64,000 nt of DNA from Apoderus coryli (GCA_911728435.2 OU452202.1:24531135-24595134); one strand, 5' to 3'. Positions 12,961-23,300 are shown, numbered from the stretch's first letter. Translations and numbers: made by a program. Notes: generated by a model not told the origin, from the letters alone.

Positions 12961-13439
12961 TAATAATAATAATAATAAAGCATTTATTGCCCAACAGTTT
13001 CCCAATTATAGGACAATACATACAAAATCAATAACTATTAAATTAATTAAATACACAAAGAAAACTTACAATACACAAGTTTACACTATAAATGTTTACA
13101 CTGTAAATGTTTCTGCAGCTAACATTTTAAGGTTATATTCTGACGTTGTAAAAATGTCACATCCACCAGAAATCGAATCAAAATTATTGCACATAATATG
13201 TACAGGCGATCTCAATAACACATTAGTTCTAGCTCTGTCTAAATAAAATGTCGCATTTGATCTAGTATTCAATCTAGGAACTAAAAAATTTATACTTGAT
13301 AACAAGGAAGAACAGTCTATCTTATCTCGCAATAATTTATATAACATTACTAATGAACACTGAATTCTTCTATATTCCAAGCTCTGCATATTAAAACGAG
13401 ACAGCAACAAACAATGATAGATTCCTCTAACAGGATAAA
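12624..13439. repeat. Tandem duplication, unit 1 (816 bp)
   Basis: First of two directly adjacent, almost identical units. The second is 13440-14259. The visible differences are a 4-bp insertion (cta-c near 13590) in unit 2 and single-base changes. The junction is at a CCC shared by both ends, consistent with microhomology or unequal exchange. The unit holds the broken arthropod ORF plus the 3' end of a LINE. Confidence 0.95.
12955..13439 (-). pseudogene. LINE 3' end, copy 1
   Basis: Minus-strand C-terminal region of a Jockey-like reverse transcriptase ORF (13096-13410 open: SRFNMQSLEYRRIQ, then LVPRLNTRSN, then the end of the ORF). It is followed by a 3' UTR with AATAAA and a (TTA)n tail at about 12958-12980. 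It is truncated because the duplication junction cuts it at 13439. Confidence 0.8.
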
Positions 13440-14259
13440 CCCTGATACCTTCTTGTGGATTTTCTCACCGTGCTCGTCACTCAGAGCACCACAAATTAAT
13501 AGGGATTAATAGGGGAATTAATTTTCAACAACATATTACACCCTTGGTAATACATAAGAAGTTGGGGGCAACCAGGTCATTATAGTACCTACTGCTCTGT
13601 CTTTAGGTTTCCCAAAAAAATTGTTAGAACCCATTTGGAGGCATTCCAAGCGTCATTTTCCTCCAAAGACTGTAAATGGCGGTAGTAAAATTTTTGCTGT
13701 GCTGGAGGAATTAATGGCGTTCTGTACATTTTTCTTGCCCGGCTCAAAAGACTCTCTTAGTGGTCAAATTTTGTTTTTAATAATAATAATAATAATAAAG
13801 CATTTATTGCCCAACAGTTTCCCAATTATAGGACAATACATACAAAATCAATAACTATTAAATTAATTAAATACACAAAGAAAACTTACAATACACAAGT
13901 TTACACTATAAATGTTTACACTATAAATGTTTCTGCAGCTAACATTTTAAGGTTATATTCTGACGTTGTAAAAATGTCACATCCACCAGAAATCGAATCA
14001 AAATTATTGCACATAATATGTACAGGCGATCTCAATAACACATTAGTTCTAGCTCTGTCTAAATAAAATGTCGCATTTGATCTAGTATTCAATCTAGGAA
14101 CTAAAAAATTTATACTTGATAACAAGGAAGAACAGTCTATCTTATCTCGCAATAATTTATATAACATTACTAATGAACACTGAATTCTTCTATATTCCAA
14201 GCTCTGCATATTAAAACGAGACAGCAACAAACAATGATAGATTCCTCTAACAGGATAAA
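13440..14259. repeat. Tandem duplication, unit 2 (820 bp)
   Basis: Direct copy of 12624-13439. Its right edge continues without interruption into more LINE coding sequence, so this unit and its right flank are the ancestral arrangement and unit 1 is the added copy. Confidence 0.95.
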
Positions 14260-14705
14260 CCCCATCTGTTTTAAAAACTAGATACTTTAGAAACCGGCGT
14301 TGTATTTTTTCGATCTCCAACTTGTGAGCATTATACTGGGGATACCAGACAATAGACGAGTACTCTAGTTTCGATCTGACATATGTGTTAAACAGAGTAA
14401 TGAGCACAGAAACACTATCAAAGCCTCTACAGTTACGCATTATGAAGCCATACATACGTGACGCCTCAGATGTCACTCTATTGATGTGGTCCAGGAATAA
14501 AAATTTGTGATCGAATGTGACACCCAAATCCGTGAACGCATGACATCGCTCAAGCTGAATTTCAGAAATGGTGTACGGATAGTCAATAAGCGTAGCCCTT
14601 CGCATGTATATTTTGATGCACCAAGTTTCGTCTCTAGCGACAATCTGACCCAGCGCGCATCCTTATTTTCACTACAGAGTAAACCAATGACATCTGTTTT
14701 GTAAT
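13775..14705 (-). mobile_element. 5'-truncated Jockey-like LINE
   Basis: Non-LTR retrotransposon fragment, minus strand. The open frame 13916-14605 covers the C-terminal part of the reverse transcriptase ORF: FTDLGVTFDHKFLFLDHI, then RSKLEYSSIVWYP, then IEKIQRRFLKYL, then the conserved C-terminal domain. Traces of the same ORF continue to about 14705. The catalytic YADD block is missing (5' truncation). The 3' UTR ends with AATAAA and a (TTA)n microsatellite tail, as is usual for this LINE group. Confidence 0.85.
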
Positions 14706-15118
14706 AGCTTGGAAAGACTTGAGTTGCTTGATCAGCGGTAGTTCAAAGATTAATTAAAACTTGCAGTTTATATTAACGATGAGTCATGTAACATGTCACG
14801 ACTACAAATATCCCCACCACTAACCTCAACCCTGGCTATATGTAATCAATTACTCTAACCCCCCTGTTTTCAAAACAAAATGTGTGTATTTTTTATTTGG
14901 TATATCATAATTATTATTATTACCATAATTTCCTGGCAAAGCGGACTAAAATGTTGGTTTTACCTACACAAGGAATTTTGTTTAATTTAGCAGGGCCCCA
15001 GTCTAATTCAATAGAACCAGACCGAGGCATGGGTCGACAGATACTGACGAATTCGTTTTACCTATACATTGAGTTTGTTTGGCCTCTGCATGGTACAGGA
15101 TATGCATTACTATGTATA

Positions 15119-15459
15119 CAGGGTGGTCCAACGAAAAGTTTGCACCTAGCTTTTCTCTTTTTTTTGTAGTCGAATGCGAAAATGCTCGGACACGTCGATT
15201 TTGCTTTTGAGGGGGACACATTTTAAACATATTTTTCGATCTGCGCCTTTAACCCCCTAGCGGGGGTGAGTAACAACCCTAAAATTTTAAATGGAAAGAG
15301 GGGTCTAATGACATATCATTTGAAAGGACACAAAATTGTCTTTCTAATGATACCCTATTTGGCGAATTTTACTAAAACAGTTAATACGAAAACGACTTTA
15401 AAGACATTAAGCCGATAATTTTGGTATTAATGAGAAATACAAATAAGTTTTAATTATTA
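15119..15459 (+). repeat. Left terminal inverted repeat of DD41D element
   Basis: About 341 bp, inverted match to 16866-17205. It includes a GC-rich inner hairpin (CCCCCTAGCGGGGG at about 15257-15270). Confidence 0.93.
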
Positions 15460-15687
15460 CGACTGAAAACAACTACAATCATTTCTAAATTATTTACTTT
15501 GAAGAAAAACGGGATTTCAAAAACACTATCTTATTTATCAGAACTAAATTCCTCACTAATCGTTTGCGTTTTTTGTTGAAATAAAAACTGCAGATACGTG
15601 TAGGAAAAGAATTTACACCGTTTATTTTAGTCTTTTCATTGATTCAGTTTGGTTGCTTCTCAAGTTATTTTACTTTTACCGTACAAA

Positions 15688-16761
15688 ATGATTTATTCCA
15701 TTCTAGAACGAGTTGAAATTGTTAAACTTTATTTTCAAAATAATAGTAGTGCTAGACTTACGGCTCGCTTATTTAATGAGAGACATCCCGATAAAAATGT
15801 GAATGATGTGTACGTTGGCAAGTTAGTTAAAAAGTTTGTAGATACCGGATCTGTCTGTAATGTAAAACACCAGCCGCAGAAACCGATCAGAAATGAAGCT
15901 GTGGAAGTCGCTGTTTTAGGGCATGTTGAAATGGATCATAGTCAAAGTACCCGTCAACTAGCTGAAGCCTCAGGTGTCTCCCGTTCGTCCATAATACGAA
16001 TTTTAAAAGCGTACAAATTTCATCCGTACAAAATCAAATTAGTACAGGAACTAAATGAGGATGATCCTGATAGAAGGCTGCAATTTTGTGAAGCAATGAG
16101 CCAGCGTTTAATTGAAGATCCGCAATTATTATTTAACATTTGTTTTTCCGACGAATGGACATTTTATTTGAATGGAGCTGTAAATAGGCACAATTGCCGT
16201 TACTGGGATGACAGTAACCCACATTTATTCCGTGAGGTTCATACCCAGTATCCTCAAAAAATAAACGTCTGGTGTGGCATATTAGGAAATCATATTATAG
16301 GACCACTTTTTATTCCTGGAAATTTAACTGGTGAAGTGTACCTAAACATGCTTGAAGACACAATTGATCCTTTAATAACACAAATAATAGAAGATGACCA
16401 AAATCATACTGCTGATCGGCTTTATTTCCAGCAAGATGGAGCACCTCCGCACTATGTGGCTCCTGTAAGACAGTTCTTAGATGACCGGTTCCCTGGACGG
16501 TGGATTGGAAGGAGGGGCCCAATTGAATGGCCTGCCAGGTCACCGGATTTATCGCCTTTAGACTTTTTTCTTTGGGGGCACTTAAAAAATAAATGTTTTG
16601 CCACGAAGCCCGAGTCCATAGAAGATCTTCGCCAACGCATTACAGAAGAGTGCAGAAACATAACACCTGATATGCTACAAAATGTTAGAAATAGATTTGA
16701 ACAAAATCTGTATTATTGTATGGAATCAAATGGGTCACATTTTCAACATTTGTTAATGTAA
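15688..16761 (+). CDS. DD41D Tc1/mariner-superfamily transposase
   Basis: Transposase of the enclosing element, 357 residues from the ATG at 15688. The frame is open further upstream from a TTG, but the ATG gives the normal start MIYSILERVEIVKLYF. Residues 1-55 form the N-terminal DUF4817-type helix-turn-helix. Residues about 85-110 form a second HTH (STRQLAEASGVSRSSIIRIL). The DDE catalytic core follows: D155 in CFSDEW, D250 in FQQDGAPPH, and the third Asp in SPDLSPLDFFLW. Taking D292 as the third residue gives 41 residues between the second and third acidic positions. All catalytic residues are present and there is no frame damage. It cuts and pastes its own element at TA sites in the nucleus. 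Confidence 0.92.
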   Translation: MIYSILERVEIVKLYFQNNSSARLTARLFNERHPDKNVNDVYVGKLVKKFVDTGSVCNVKHQPQKPIRNEAVEVAVLGHVEMDHSQSTRQLAEASGVSRSSIIRILKAYKFHPYKIKLVQELNEDDPDRRLQFCEAMSQRLIEDPQLLFNICFSDEWTFYLNGAVNRHNCRYWDDSNPHLFREVHTQYPQKINVWCGILGNHIIGPLFIPGNLTGEVYLNMLEDTIDPLITQIIEDDQNHTADRLYFQQDGAPPHYVAPVRQFLDDRFPGRWIGRRGPIEWPARSPDLSPLDFFLWGHLKNKCFATKPESIEDLRQRITEECRNITPDMLQNVRNRFEQNLYYCMESNGSHFQHLLM

Positions 16762-16865
16762 CGTTTTAATAAATCAATTTAACAGCTTGTTTACTTTTTT
16801 TACAAAGCAATGTTAAAACTAACAAACATTGGAATGTACTAACGATTGCAGGTGTTTTCACTCGC

Positions 16866-17205
16866 AATAATTAAAACTTATTTGTATTTCTCATTAATAC
16901 CAAAATTATCGGCTTAATGTCTTTAAAGTCGTTTTCGTATTAACTGTTTTAGTAAAATTCGACAAATAGGGTATCATTAGAAAGACAATTTTGTGTCCTT
17001 TCAAATGATATGTCATTAGACCCCTCTTTCCATTTAAAATTTTAGGGTTGTTACTCACCCCCGCTAGGGGGTTAAAGGCGCAGATCGAAAAATATGTTTA
17101 AAATGTGTCCCCCTCAAAAGCAAAATCGACGTGTCCGAGCATTTTCGCATTCGACTACAAAAAAAAGAGAAAAGCTAGGTGCAAACTTTTCGTTGGACCA
17201 CCCTG
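16866..17205 (-). repeat. Right terminal inverted repeat of DD41D element
   Basis: Inverted partner of 15119-15459, ending GGACCACCCTG before the TA duplication. Confidence 0.93.
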
Positions 17206-17400
17206 TATGTAGATGATACGTGTTTACATGTATCTACTGTTGTGTATCCTATTGTGCTTAAACGACTATGGTACTCTGACGAATTCGTCAGTATCTGTCG
17301 ACCCATGCCTCGGTCTGGTTCTATTGAATTAGACTGGGGCCCTGCTAAATTAAATAAAATTCCTTGTGTAGGTAAAACCAACATTTTAGTCCGCTTTGCT

Positions 17401-17809
17401 ACGAAATTATTTTTCATTTATTATATTTACGGACATGAAATCCTTTTAATAATTATTACCTTTCATTCAAAAGTAAGTTGAGTTATGTAAGTAAGATTAA
17501 ATACTATTGAAGACATCGAGTATGTAAATTGACAATACTTAATAGAGACATACACAAATCATAACAAAAACGTAAATATAATAATTGTTAAAATTGCTTA
17601 GCTACATTCTGCCTACATTTCTTTATGTGTACAATGAAATATCCAAACTTTTAAAGCATTCAACAAAATCACAAATTAGGTATTTTCTTCCTACTTTTTT
17701 GTTACTGTTGTGTTGTGATATTTTAGCCCTGAAGAGGGAACAAAAATCACTTTGAAAGCTTGAAAAGTGAAAAGAGTGTAGACCGATACCCCAAAATTCA
17801 TTTTAACTT
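17401..17809. other. Spacer before the microsatellite
   Basis: No gene recognised. The segment at about 17725-17765 (CCCTGAAGAGGGAAC, then TTTGAAAGCTTG) is reminiscent of the 3' ends of some retroelements, and it directly precedes the microsatellite. This is suggestive only. Confidence 0.35.
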
Positions 17810-18112
17810 TATATTATATTATATTATATTATATTATATTATATTATATTATATTATATTATATTATATTATATTATATTATATTATATTATATTATATT
17901 ATATTATATTATATTATATTATATTATATTATATTATATTATATTATATTATATTATATTATATTATATTATATTATATTATATTATATTATATTATATT
18001 ATATTATATTATATTATATTATATTATATTATATTATATTATATTATATTATATTATATTATATTATATTATATTATATTATATTATATTATATTATATT
18101 ATATTATATTAT
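17810..18112. repeat. (ATATT)n pentanucleotide microsatellite
   Basis: About 60 almost perfect copies of a 5-bp unit, with no interruption until the last few bases. Because 5 is not a multiple of 3, one frame stays open and translates to a repeating YYIIL peptide, which is an artefact and not a gene. Confidence 0.98.
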
Positions 18113-18739
18113 ATATTATATGGTGGGAAAAATATACAAATGTAAGTAATTCTCAAAATAGAAAAACCTTTGCACCTTCTGATTGAGCTCTGAATTGTAC
18201 GATGCAAAATCAAAATCTTTCAGTAAAATTTTAGAAAGGCCCAATAATAATGCTTGAATAAACAACACACTATGTACGCTGAAGTTTTCTGGTTATAAAA
18301 CTGGTAACTGATAACTGATTATAAGATAATGGCAGTTTTTAAATATTATAAAGTAGGAAATAATTTTAGTGGAAATCAAATTTCCAATAATTATTTGCTA
18401 AGTAGTTAAGGAGTTATGAAACTTTTGATAGACTATCCATTATATACAATCAGATATAATAATCTGAAAAGTTATTATAAATATTAAAAACATAGAAATA
18501 TTAACTGATTTGTGTTAAAAACAGTAAATATTGCTCTCATTTTAGATAATTATTATTGTTATCAATATCAATTCTAGGACGCATTACCGCATGTAAATAT
18601 ATGTAACGATTGCTATGTTAAGTCTAATTTCAAAAGAATATAATCAGAAACATTTACAAATTTAATCAATATGAACGAAAAATAATTCATTTGAAACACG
18701 GTTGTTCAAGATTGTAAACATTGCCTGAAAGATAATCTT

Positions 18740-19240
18740 AGATACGATCCTGTTTACAGACAATACGAGGGTAACTATGTATATCTTGAGCAGCCTTGTT
18801 AGGTGATAAATCACACAATGTAGGTGGCCAATCGACAGGACCATTTCTCGATATTTCACGTTCACCAAATTTAGATTTCAATAAGCCGATTGTTAAACCT
18901 ACTGTATGGCTTGTGGACCGTTTTGTTGAAACCAGTCTAGCCCATGCAATTGACCAACTAAATAACGTTGTAGCATGTCTCTCTAGCAATCTCCATTGAC
19001 TGTAACGTCATCAACGAAAAAAACGACTCAATGCAATGACACCACCGGCATGTGTGTTTCTTGAAGCACATGAGGGTTTTTATCTGACCTATAACGCATA
19101 TTCTGTTTGTTCACGAAGCCGTTTAGCCAAAATTGCGCTGCATTACTGAAGATGATTTTTGCGATGAAATTGGTCATTTCTATCCAACATTGCCACAGCT
19201 CAATTCGAGAACGTACGACGCTTCATATGTCTCTTGATCT
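18740..19240 (-). pseudogene. mariner-like DDE transposase remnant
   Basis: On the minus strand, with frame changes, it reads: a KIIFSNAAQFWLNG-like first-Asp block (Asp lost), NKQNMRYRSDKNPHV, a FVDDVTVNG-like segment, QLHGLDWFQQNGP (second Asp replaced by Asn), then KFGEREISRNGPVDWPP and a CDLSPN third-Asp block. It is the same superfamily as the intact transposase at 15688. It ends near a TACGAGGGTAACT sequence at about 18764 and lies just upstream of the SLC4 exons. Confidence 0.75.
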
Positions 19241-19286
19241 CAGATTTAGCTAAATAAATATGTTTTTTAGTTTGTTATAACTTTAG

Positions 19287-20710
19287 GAGTTGATGAGTTC
19301 CTGGATGCAGTCACTGTATTGCCGCCCGGAGAGTGGAATCGAACCGCCGCGCCAGCCGCAATTCCATCGCAGGATACCCGAAAACGACCGCCAGAAAAGG
19401 TTCCAGAAGACATTGATGAAGAACAGAAGCTACGTGAAGTGTCTGGGTTAGCACGAACCGGAGTTTTATTCGGTAAGTGGAGAATACGAGTCAATTCGTT
19501 ACAATTAATAATTTCATTACATTAGGTGGGCTTAAAAACGACTTAAAATGGAAAATGCCATGGTATTGGAGCCATTTTAAAGATGCTTTGGCGTCCCAAA
19601 GTATCGCTTCATGGATTTTCCTCTATTTCGCTTGTTTATCACCTATCATCACTTTCGGAGGACTCTTAGCTGAAGCCACAGGACGAAATATGGCTGCAAT
19701 GGAATCGCTTGTATCAGGATTTGAATGTGGAATGTTTTACGGATTATTTTCGGGACAACCGTTGACGATATTAGGTTCAACTGGGCCAGTTCTGGTACGT
19801 TGACCTATTTGTTTTCGGTTTTCGGGTCACTCTGGTAAAATATACAGGGTGTGGGTATTGGTAAAACTATTATTAGGAGAGTTATGAAAAATTTAGGGAC
19901 ATAATAAGGGCCCACAATATTTTAAATAAGATCGCACTCGCTGCATGTAGTCTTCTTATTGGTATGTGTCATCCTAGGTTAGGCACATCTTCAGCCAAAC
20001 TCAATCTTACCAAAAAGAAATTAGTGAAAGTCAAAAAAAAAACAGAGAAATAGAGCAAATTTGAAGATACGAAATGTATAGGGCTGTACTTTTTTAGGTT
20101 TTTGAGACAATCGTCTACGATTTTTGTGCAACAATCGGGTGGGACTATTTATCCTTCCGATTTTGGATTGGAACATGGGTAGCAATAATTCTATTGCTGC
20201 TAGTTGCCATAGACGCAAGTGCATTGGTGTGTTACATTACCCGATTTACAGAGGAGAATTTTGCAACCCTGATTGCATTCATCTTCATTTTCAAAGTAAG
20301 AGACACGATCCTATTTACCTGCATTTATAATGTTTGTACTATTTTAGGCAATTGAAAACGTGCTGGCGATTGGTAAAAAGTTCCCAATTAACACCACGGG
20401 TTCGACTAATCTCAATTATGTTTGTTCCTGCATTGTCGATGATAATACTCAAAACCAACATCCTGAAATTGCGAACTGGACATCCTTGGATAATGCAATG
20501 TGTTTGGTAAAGGAATCATATTTCCATTCTCGAAAAAAATTTATTGAACTGTTATTTATTCCAGAAATTAAATGGAACTCTAGAGGGTACAGGATGTTCA
20601 ACACCTCAAGACGCACCTGATATATTCCTCATGTCAATTATTCTATTTTTCGGAACATTTTTGATTTCCGTCTACCTCAAAGATTTTAAGAATGATTTGT
20701 TTTTCCCTAG
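19287..20710 (+). pseudogene. Ndae1: SLC4 bicarbonate/anion exchanger, orphan 5-exon block
   Basis: Internal part of a Na+-driven anion/bicarbonate exchanger (SLC4, NDAE/NBC type), a plasma-membrane pH regulator. Exons 19287-19472, 19526-19794, 20098-20295, 20348-20506 and 20565-20710 have GT/AG borders and compatible phases, giving about 319 open codons. The first exon carries DEFLDAVTVLPPGEW, the end of the cytoplasmic domain. The next carry SPIITFGGLL, GQPLTILGSTGPVLV and ALVCYITRFTEE, the hallmark first membrane helices. The last reads TLEGTGC and LKDFKNDLFFP. Neither the N-terminal domain nor the later helices were found in the window: upstream is transposon DNA and downstream is a foldback element, then SLC17 gene B. 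Introns are retained, so this is a segmental copy, not a retrocopy. It could be part of a gene with very distant exons, but tandem minus-strand genes on both sides argue against that. Confidence 0.85.
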
Positions 20711-21560
20711 GTATATATAGCTTTAATTTATTAGATTCATTCTAGAATACTGATACAATACAAATGGATTTGCGCTCAAATTTTTATGGATTTGAACTAG
20801 TGTTTCGTAAATATATAGCGTTATTCAAAAAGTCCGCATCATATCGGACATTTTAATATTATTAAATTTAAATTAAATTGGCATTATTAGTTTCTGCTCC
20901 AAATTGGCTGAAAAATCATGCAAGATCTCGCTCTAAAATAATCTGTCAATATTGACTTTATTTTTCAAAAATATGAAAAAAATAGCATTACTTAAAATAA
21001 TGCAAAGAAATATTAAGGAAAAGTTGTTCTTAATGCCATTTTCTGTCTACTTAAGTACAAAGTTTCACCCATCTGCGACGACAGGTAAACAGAAATAGAA
21101 GCGTAATAAGCAAAAAACACAAAATAAACTCATTTTTAAGATTATAAAAATAGTGGAAATTCCACAAAATATATCTATACAGTGTCCGTCAGTGAAGTGG
21201 GAAAATTTGAAGTACAACTACTTTTTTTTAGAATGCATTATGAGTTTGAATATTAGAATCAAGTGCCATTTCACTTTTTAAAAATAACGCTGCTCAAGTG
21301 TCTTATATTATTTTAATTCAGAAATCCCCAAAGACAAAATCGCATGACAATAAATCAAAAATCCTTGCGGGCCATGAGTTGTCGTTATCTTTGATTATGA
21401 AACCGCGTTGAAAAAGTAAGTCATGGACAAACGAACAGTAGAACTTAGGAAATCAAGTACCTGTTGCGTCAAAAATGTTGTGTATGTGTGTAGCGGTTTG
21501 GAATATGCATTCATTATTATAAAACGAAATAAATTATCCATCATCAAAGTGGAGTGTCAG
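20711..21560. other. AT-rich spacer, nothing recognised
   Basis: Follows the last recognised SLC4 exon. I looked for the next SLC4 exon (expected to encode a segment like VRxIISDFAV) and did not find it here. Confidence 0.45.
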
Positions 21561-21637
21561 TTTCAAATAAAAGAAAACAAACAAAAACTTTCAAAGTCAA
21601 CTCAAAAAATTTTAATTCAGTTATGCAAAGGAACACA

Positions 21638-21663
21638 GTTTCGGCTCAACAAGCCATCATCAG
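21638..21663 (-). ncRNA. Hammerhead-ribozyme-like core (left arm)
   Basis: The minus strand reads CTGATGA, then a GGC/GCC stem II with loop, then GAAAC: the two invariant hammerhead boxes at the right spacing. Stem I could form with AGG upstream and CCT downstream. Stem III is at best minimal, so activity is unproven. Confidence 0.35.
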
Positions 21664-22078
21664 TCCTACAATAAAGAAAAAAACGAACGCATAAGAGAAA
21701 AAAATAAATAAATAAAACGTGTTTTTACGATTTTTTACGATTCTTTAGCATTTCAGTCCAGTTCAATTCAAATCTTTTTGGACATACTGTACTTACAGAA
21801 AAAGGTTAAACGTTTTTCGCTTTTTTTCCTTTTGATATATTTGAATCTGGTCTTGGATGCATTAAAATTCTTATTTTATTTATTTACTTAACCACAGGTG
21901 TTTGTTTGTTTTTCGTGTAATGTTATTCATGTTTGATATTTTTTCTGTACCTACACAGATGTTTTTGTAAGAATGGTATGTTTTTTTACCTTATGAACTT
22001 ATTAGATTTGTTGCACGTTGTACGTTTTATTTATTTATTTTTTTCTCTTATGCGTTCGTTTTTATCTTTATTGTAGGA

Positions 22079-22104
22079 CTGATGATGGCTTGTTGAGCCG
22101 AAAC
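22079..22104 (+). ncRNA. Hammerhead-ribozyme-like core (right arm)
   Basis: Plus-strand counterpart of the core at 21638-21663: CTGATGA, a GGC-loop-GCC stem II, GAAAC. Upstream AGGA can pair with TCCT a few bases downstream, preceded by an NUH-compatible AUU. Stem III is almost absent, as in some retroelement hammerheads described as minimal. This is a motif match only. Confidence 0.35.
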
Positions 22105-22289
22105 TGATTTCCTTTGCATAATTGAATTAAAAGTTTTTTGTGGAGTTGACTTTGAAAGTTTTTGTTTTTATTTATTAATTATTATGCCAGATAATGAATA
22201 TCCAATCAGCTACAAATATGCTTCGTGCGATGAAAAAAGTTTGCATCAACCTTTCCACGTCACCCAGCCCAACAACCCAGCTACTGGAC

Positions 22290-22650
22290 TATTTGATTTT
22301 GTTAAGGGTGGAAAGATAATTATTATACATACCTTCATTATACTACAAAAAAGAGCAAGACGATATATTATATTTAATATTCCATAATATAGAGGGACTT
22401 GCATGCATATACCTTTCTAAATTGCTTCTATATTTACCAGCCAGAGTCAAGCCCGAACATGCGGAGATAATCACGATTATCCTACTCCAGGGAGAGATCG
22501 TTTCTACTTGTTTCGCCCTAAACACCACTTTTGTAAAAGATCGCCGTTATGTGCAGGTTATTCATATTTTAATCTTCTTCCCTCGGGCATGAGAAACTGC
22601 CAATCTGAGAGTACTTTTAATAAATTATTGAAAAAGTTAGTGTTTCTCGT
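22290..22650 (+). pseudogene. LINE reverse-transcriptase C-terminal fragment
   Basis: The plus-strand reading ILQKRARRYIIFNIP, and after a break GRDRFYLFRPKHHFCKRSPL, CAGYSYFNLLPSGMRN and STFNKLLKKLVF, matches the C-terminal domain of Jockey-type reverse transcriptases. The frame is broken and both ends are missing. Confidence 0.65.
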
Positions 22651-22744
22651 TGTGTCAGTAGTTTGTATATTATTTTGCTGTATACAGGGTGTCTCAAAAC
22701 TTACTTTCTGGAAAATGTGCACCAGCGTATTTTAGTCGGGTTGC

Positions 22745-23300
22745 TCATAAGTTTTTAACACAAACATATGGTAAAAAATTATCATTATACGATTTTTTTG
22801 CATGCTTAATATTTTTTTCATGCACTTTTTTATTCAACTTATATTCTTCCCATAATTGCTGATCGTTTGTATACTTACACCTCTTGTAGAGATTCCGCAA
22901 TCGGTTACCGCTCTCAACAAGCTGCGCATTCAACCACCTTTAGTTTAATCTATTTTTATGTGTATTAACCTTTTGCCAGGGAAACGAACAATTAAAAATT
23001 GTTGAGAAGATTCTGTGAAATATATTAAATTTAGTATTTAGACTCCCGATTGTACTGTAAACAGGAGACCAGTCAACCTTGGCAAGTTCAAGCCTAAATG
23101 TAAAATTAACGTCCTTAAAAAATAATTGTTTGTAAGTAGGGGATAACATTTCCTGCCTCTCGCTCCTGCTGTAACAGCCTGCAAGAAATGATATTGAAAC
23201 AATGGCAGTAGTTGTATATTATTGCCTCGGCCGAAACACGAGCTTTCAGGCTCTTCTTATTTCAATCCTCTTCCTGAGGAGTTGCGCATCAGAACATGAG
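22745..23300 (-). pseudogene. LINE endonuclease-RT linker fragment
   Basis: The minus strand gives LAKVDWSPVYSTIGSLNTKF, a FSTIFNCSFPWQKV segment, then LVESGNRLRNLYKRCKYTND and KNIKHAKKSYND. This matches the region between endonuclease and reverse transcriptase in Jockey-like LINEs. One stop interrupts it. It lies just downstream of gene B and in the opposite orientation to the LINE piece at 22290-22650, so they are separate insertions. Confidence 0.6.

Larger units (their letters stand above)
15119..17205 (+). mobile_element. Complete DD41D mariner-type transposon with long TIRs
   Basis: A 2087-bp element bounded by TA target duplications (15117-15118 and 17206-17207) and by terminal inverted repeats of about 340 bp (15119-15459 and 16866-17205), starting CAGGGTGGTCCAACGAAAAG. 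The repeats are nearly identical, and weaker similarity continues about 25 bp further inward. The transposase frame between them is intact. Intact ends, frame and target site make this the best candidate in the window for a recently active element. Confidence 0.93.
14936..17400. mobile_element. Palindromic element split by the DD41D transposon
   Basis: About 120-bp arms at 14936-15054 and 17280-17400 are inverted copies (GCAAAGCGGAC... to ...TGACGAATTCG) with only a few mismatches. They flank the complete mariner-type transposon. The outer right flank (to about 17440) resembles the stretch at 34655-34745, so this is a dispersed repeat family. Removing the inner element leaves a foldback of about 380 bp. 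The inner transposon therefore landed in its short centre. Confidence 0.8.
21569..22174. mobile_element. Foldback element with ~150-bp arms
   Basis: Arms at about 21569-21718 and 22024-22174 are inverted copies with scattered mismatches. About 305 bp of AT-rich centre separates them. Each arm carries a CTGATGATGGCTTGTTGAGC segment. There is no coding capacity. The mismatches suggest an older insertion than the DD41D element. Confidence 0.85.

Noticed and set aside
13916..14605. Host gene of 229 codons
   Set aside because: It is the C-terminal part of a LINE reverse-transcriptase ORF with a LINE-type 3' tail.
16310..16661. Minus-strand frames inside the transposon
   Set aside because: Shadows of the intact plus-strand transposase; no independent support.
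17760..18149. 129-codon open frame with repeating YYIIL peptide
   Set aside because: It is the translation of a pure 5-bp microsatellite; any 5-bp unit without stops gives such a frame.
19287..20710. SLC4 block as a processed retrocopy
   Set aside because: Four introns with GT/AG borders are retained, so it did not come from spliced mRNA.
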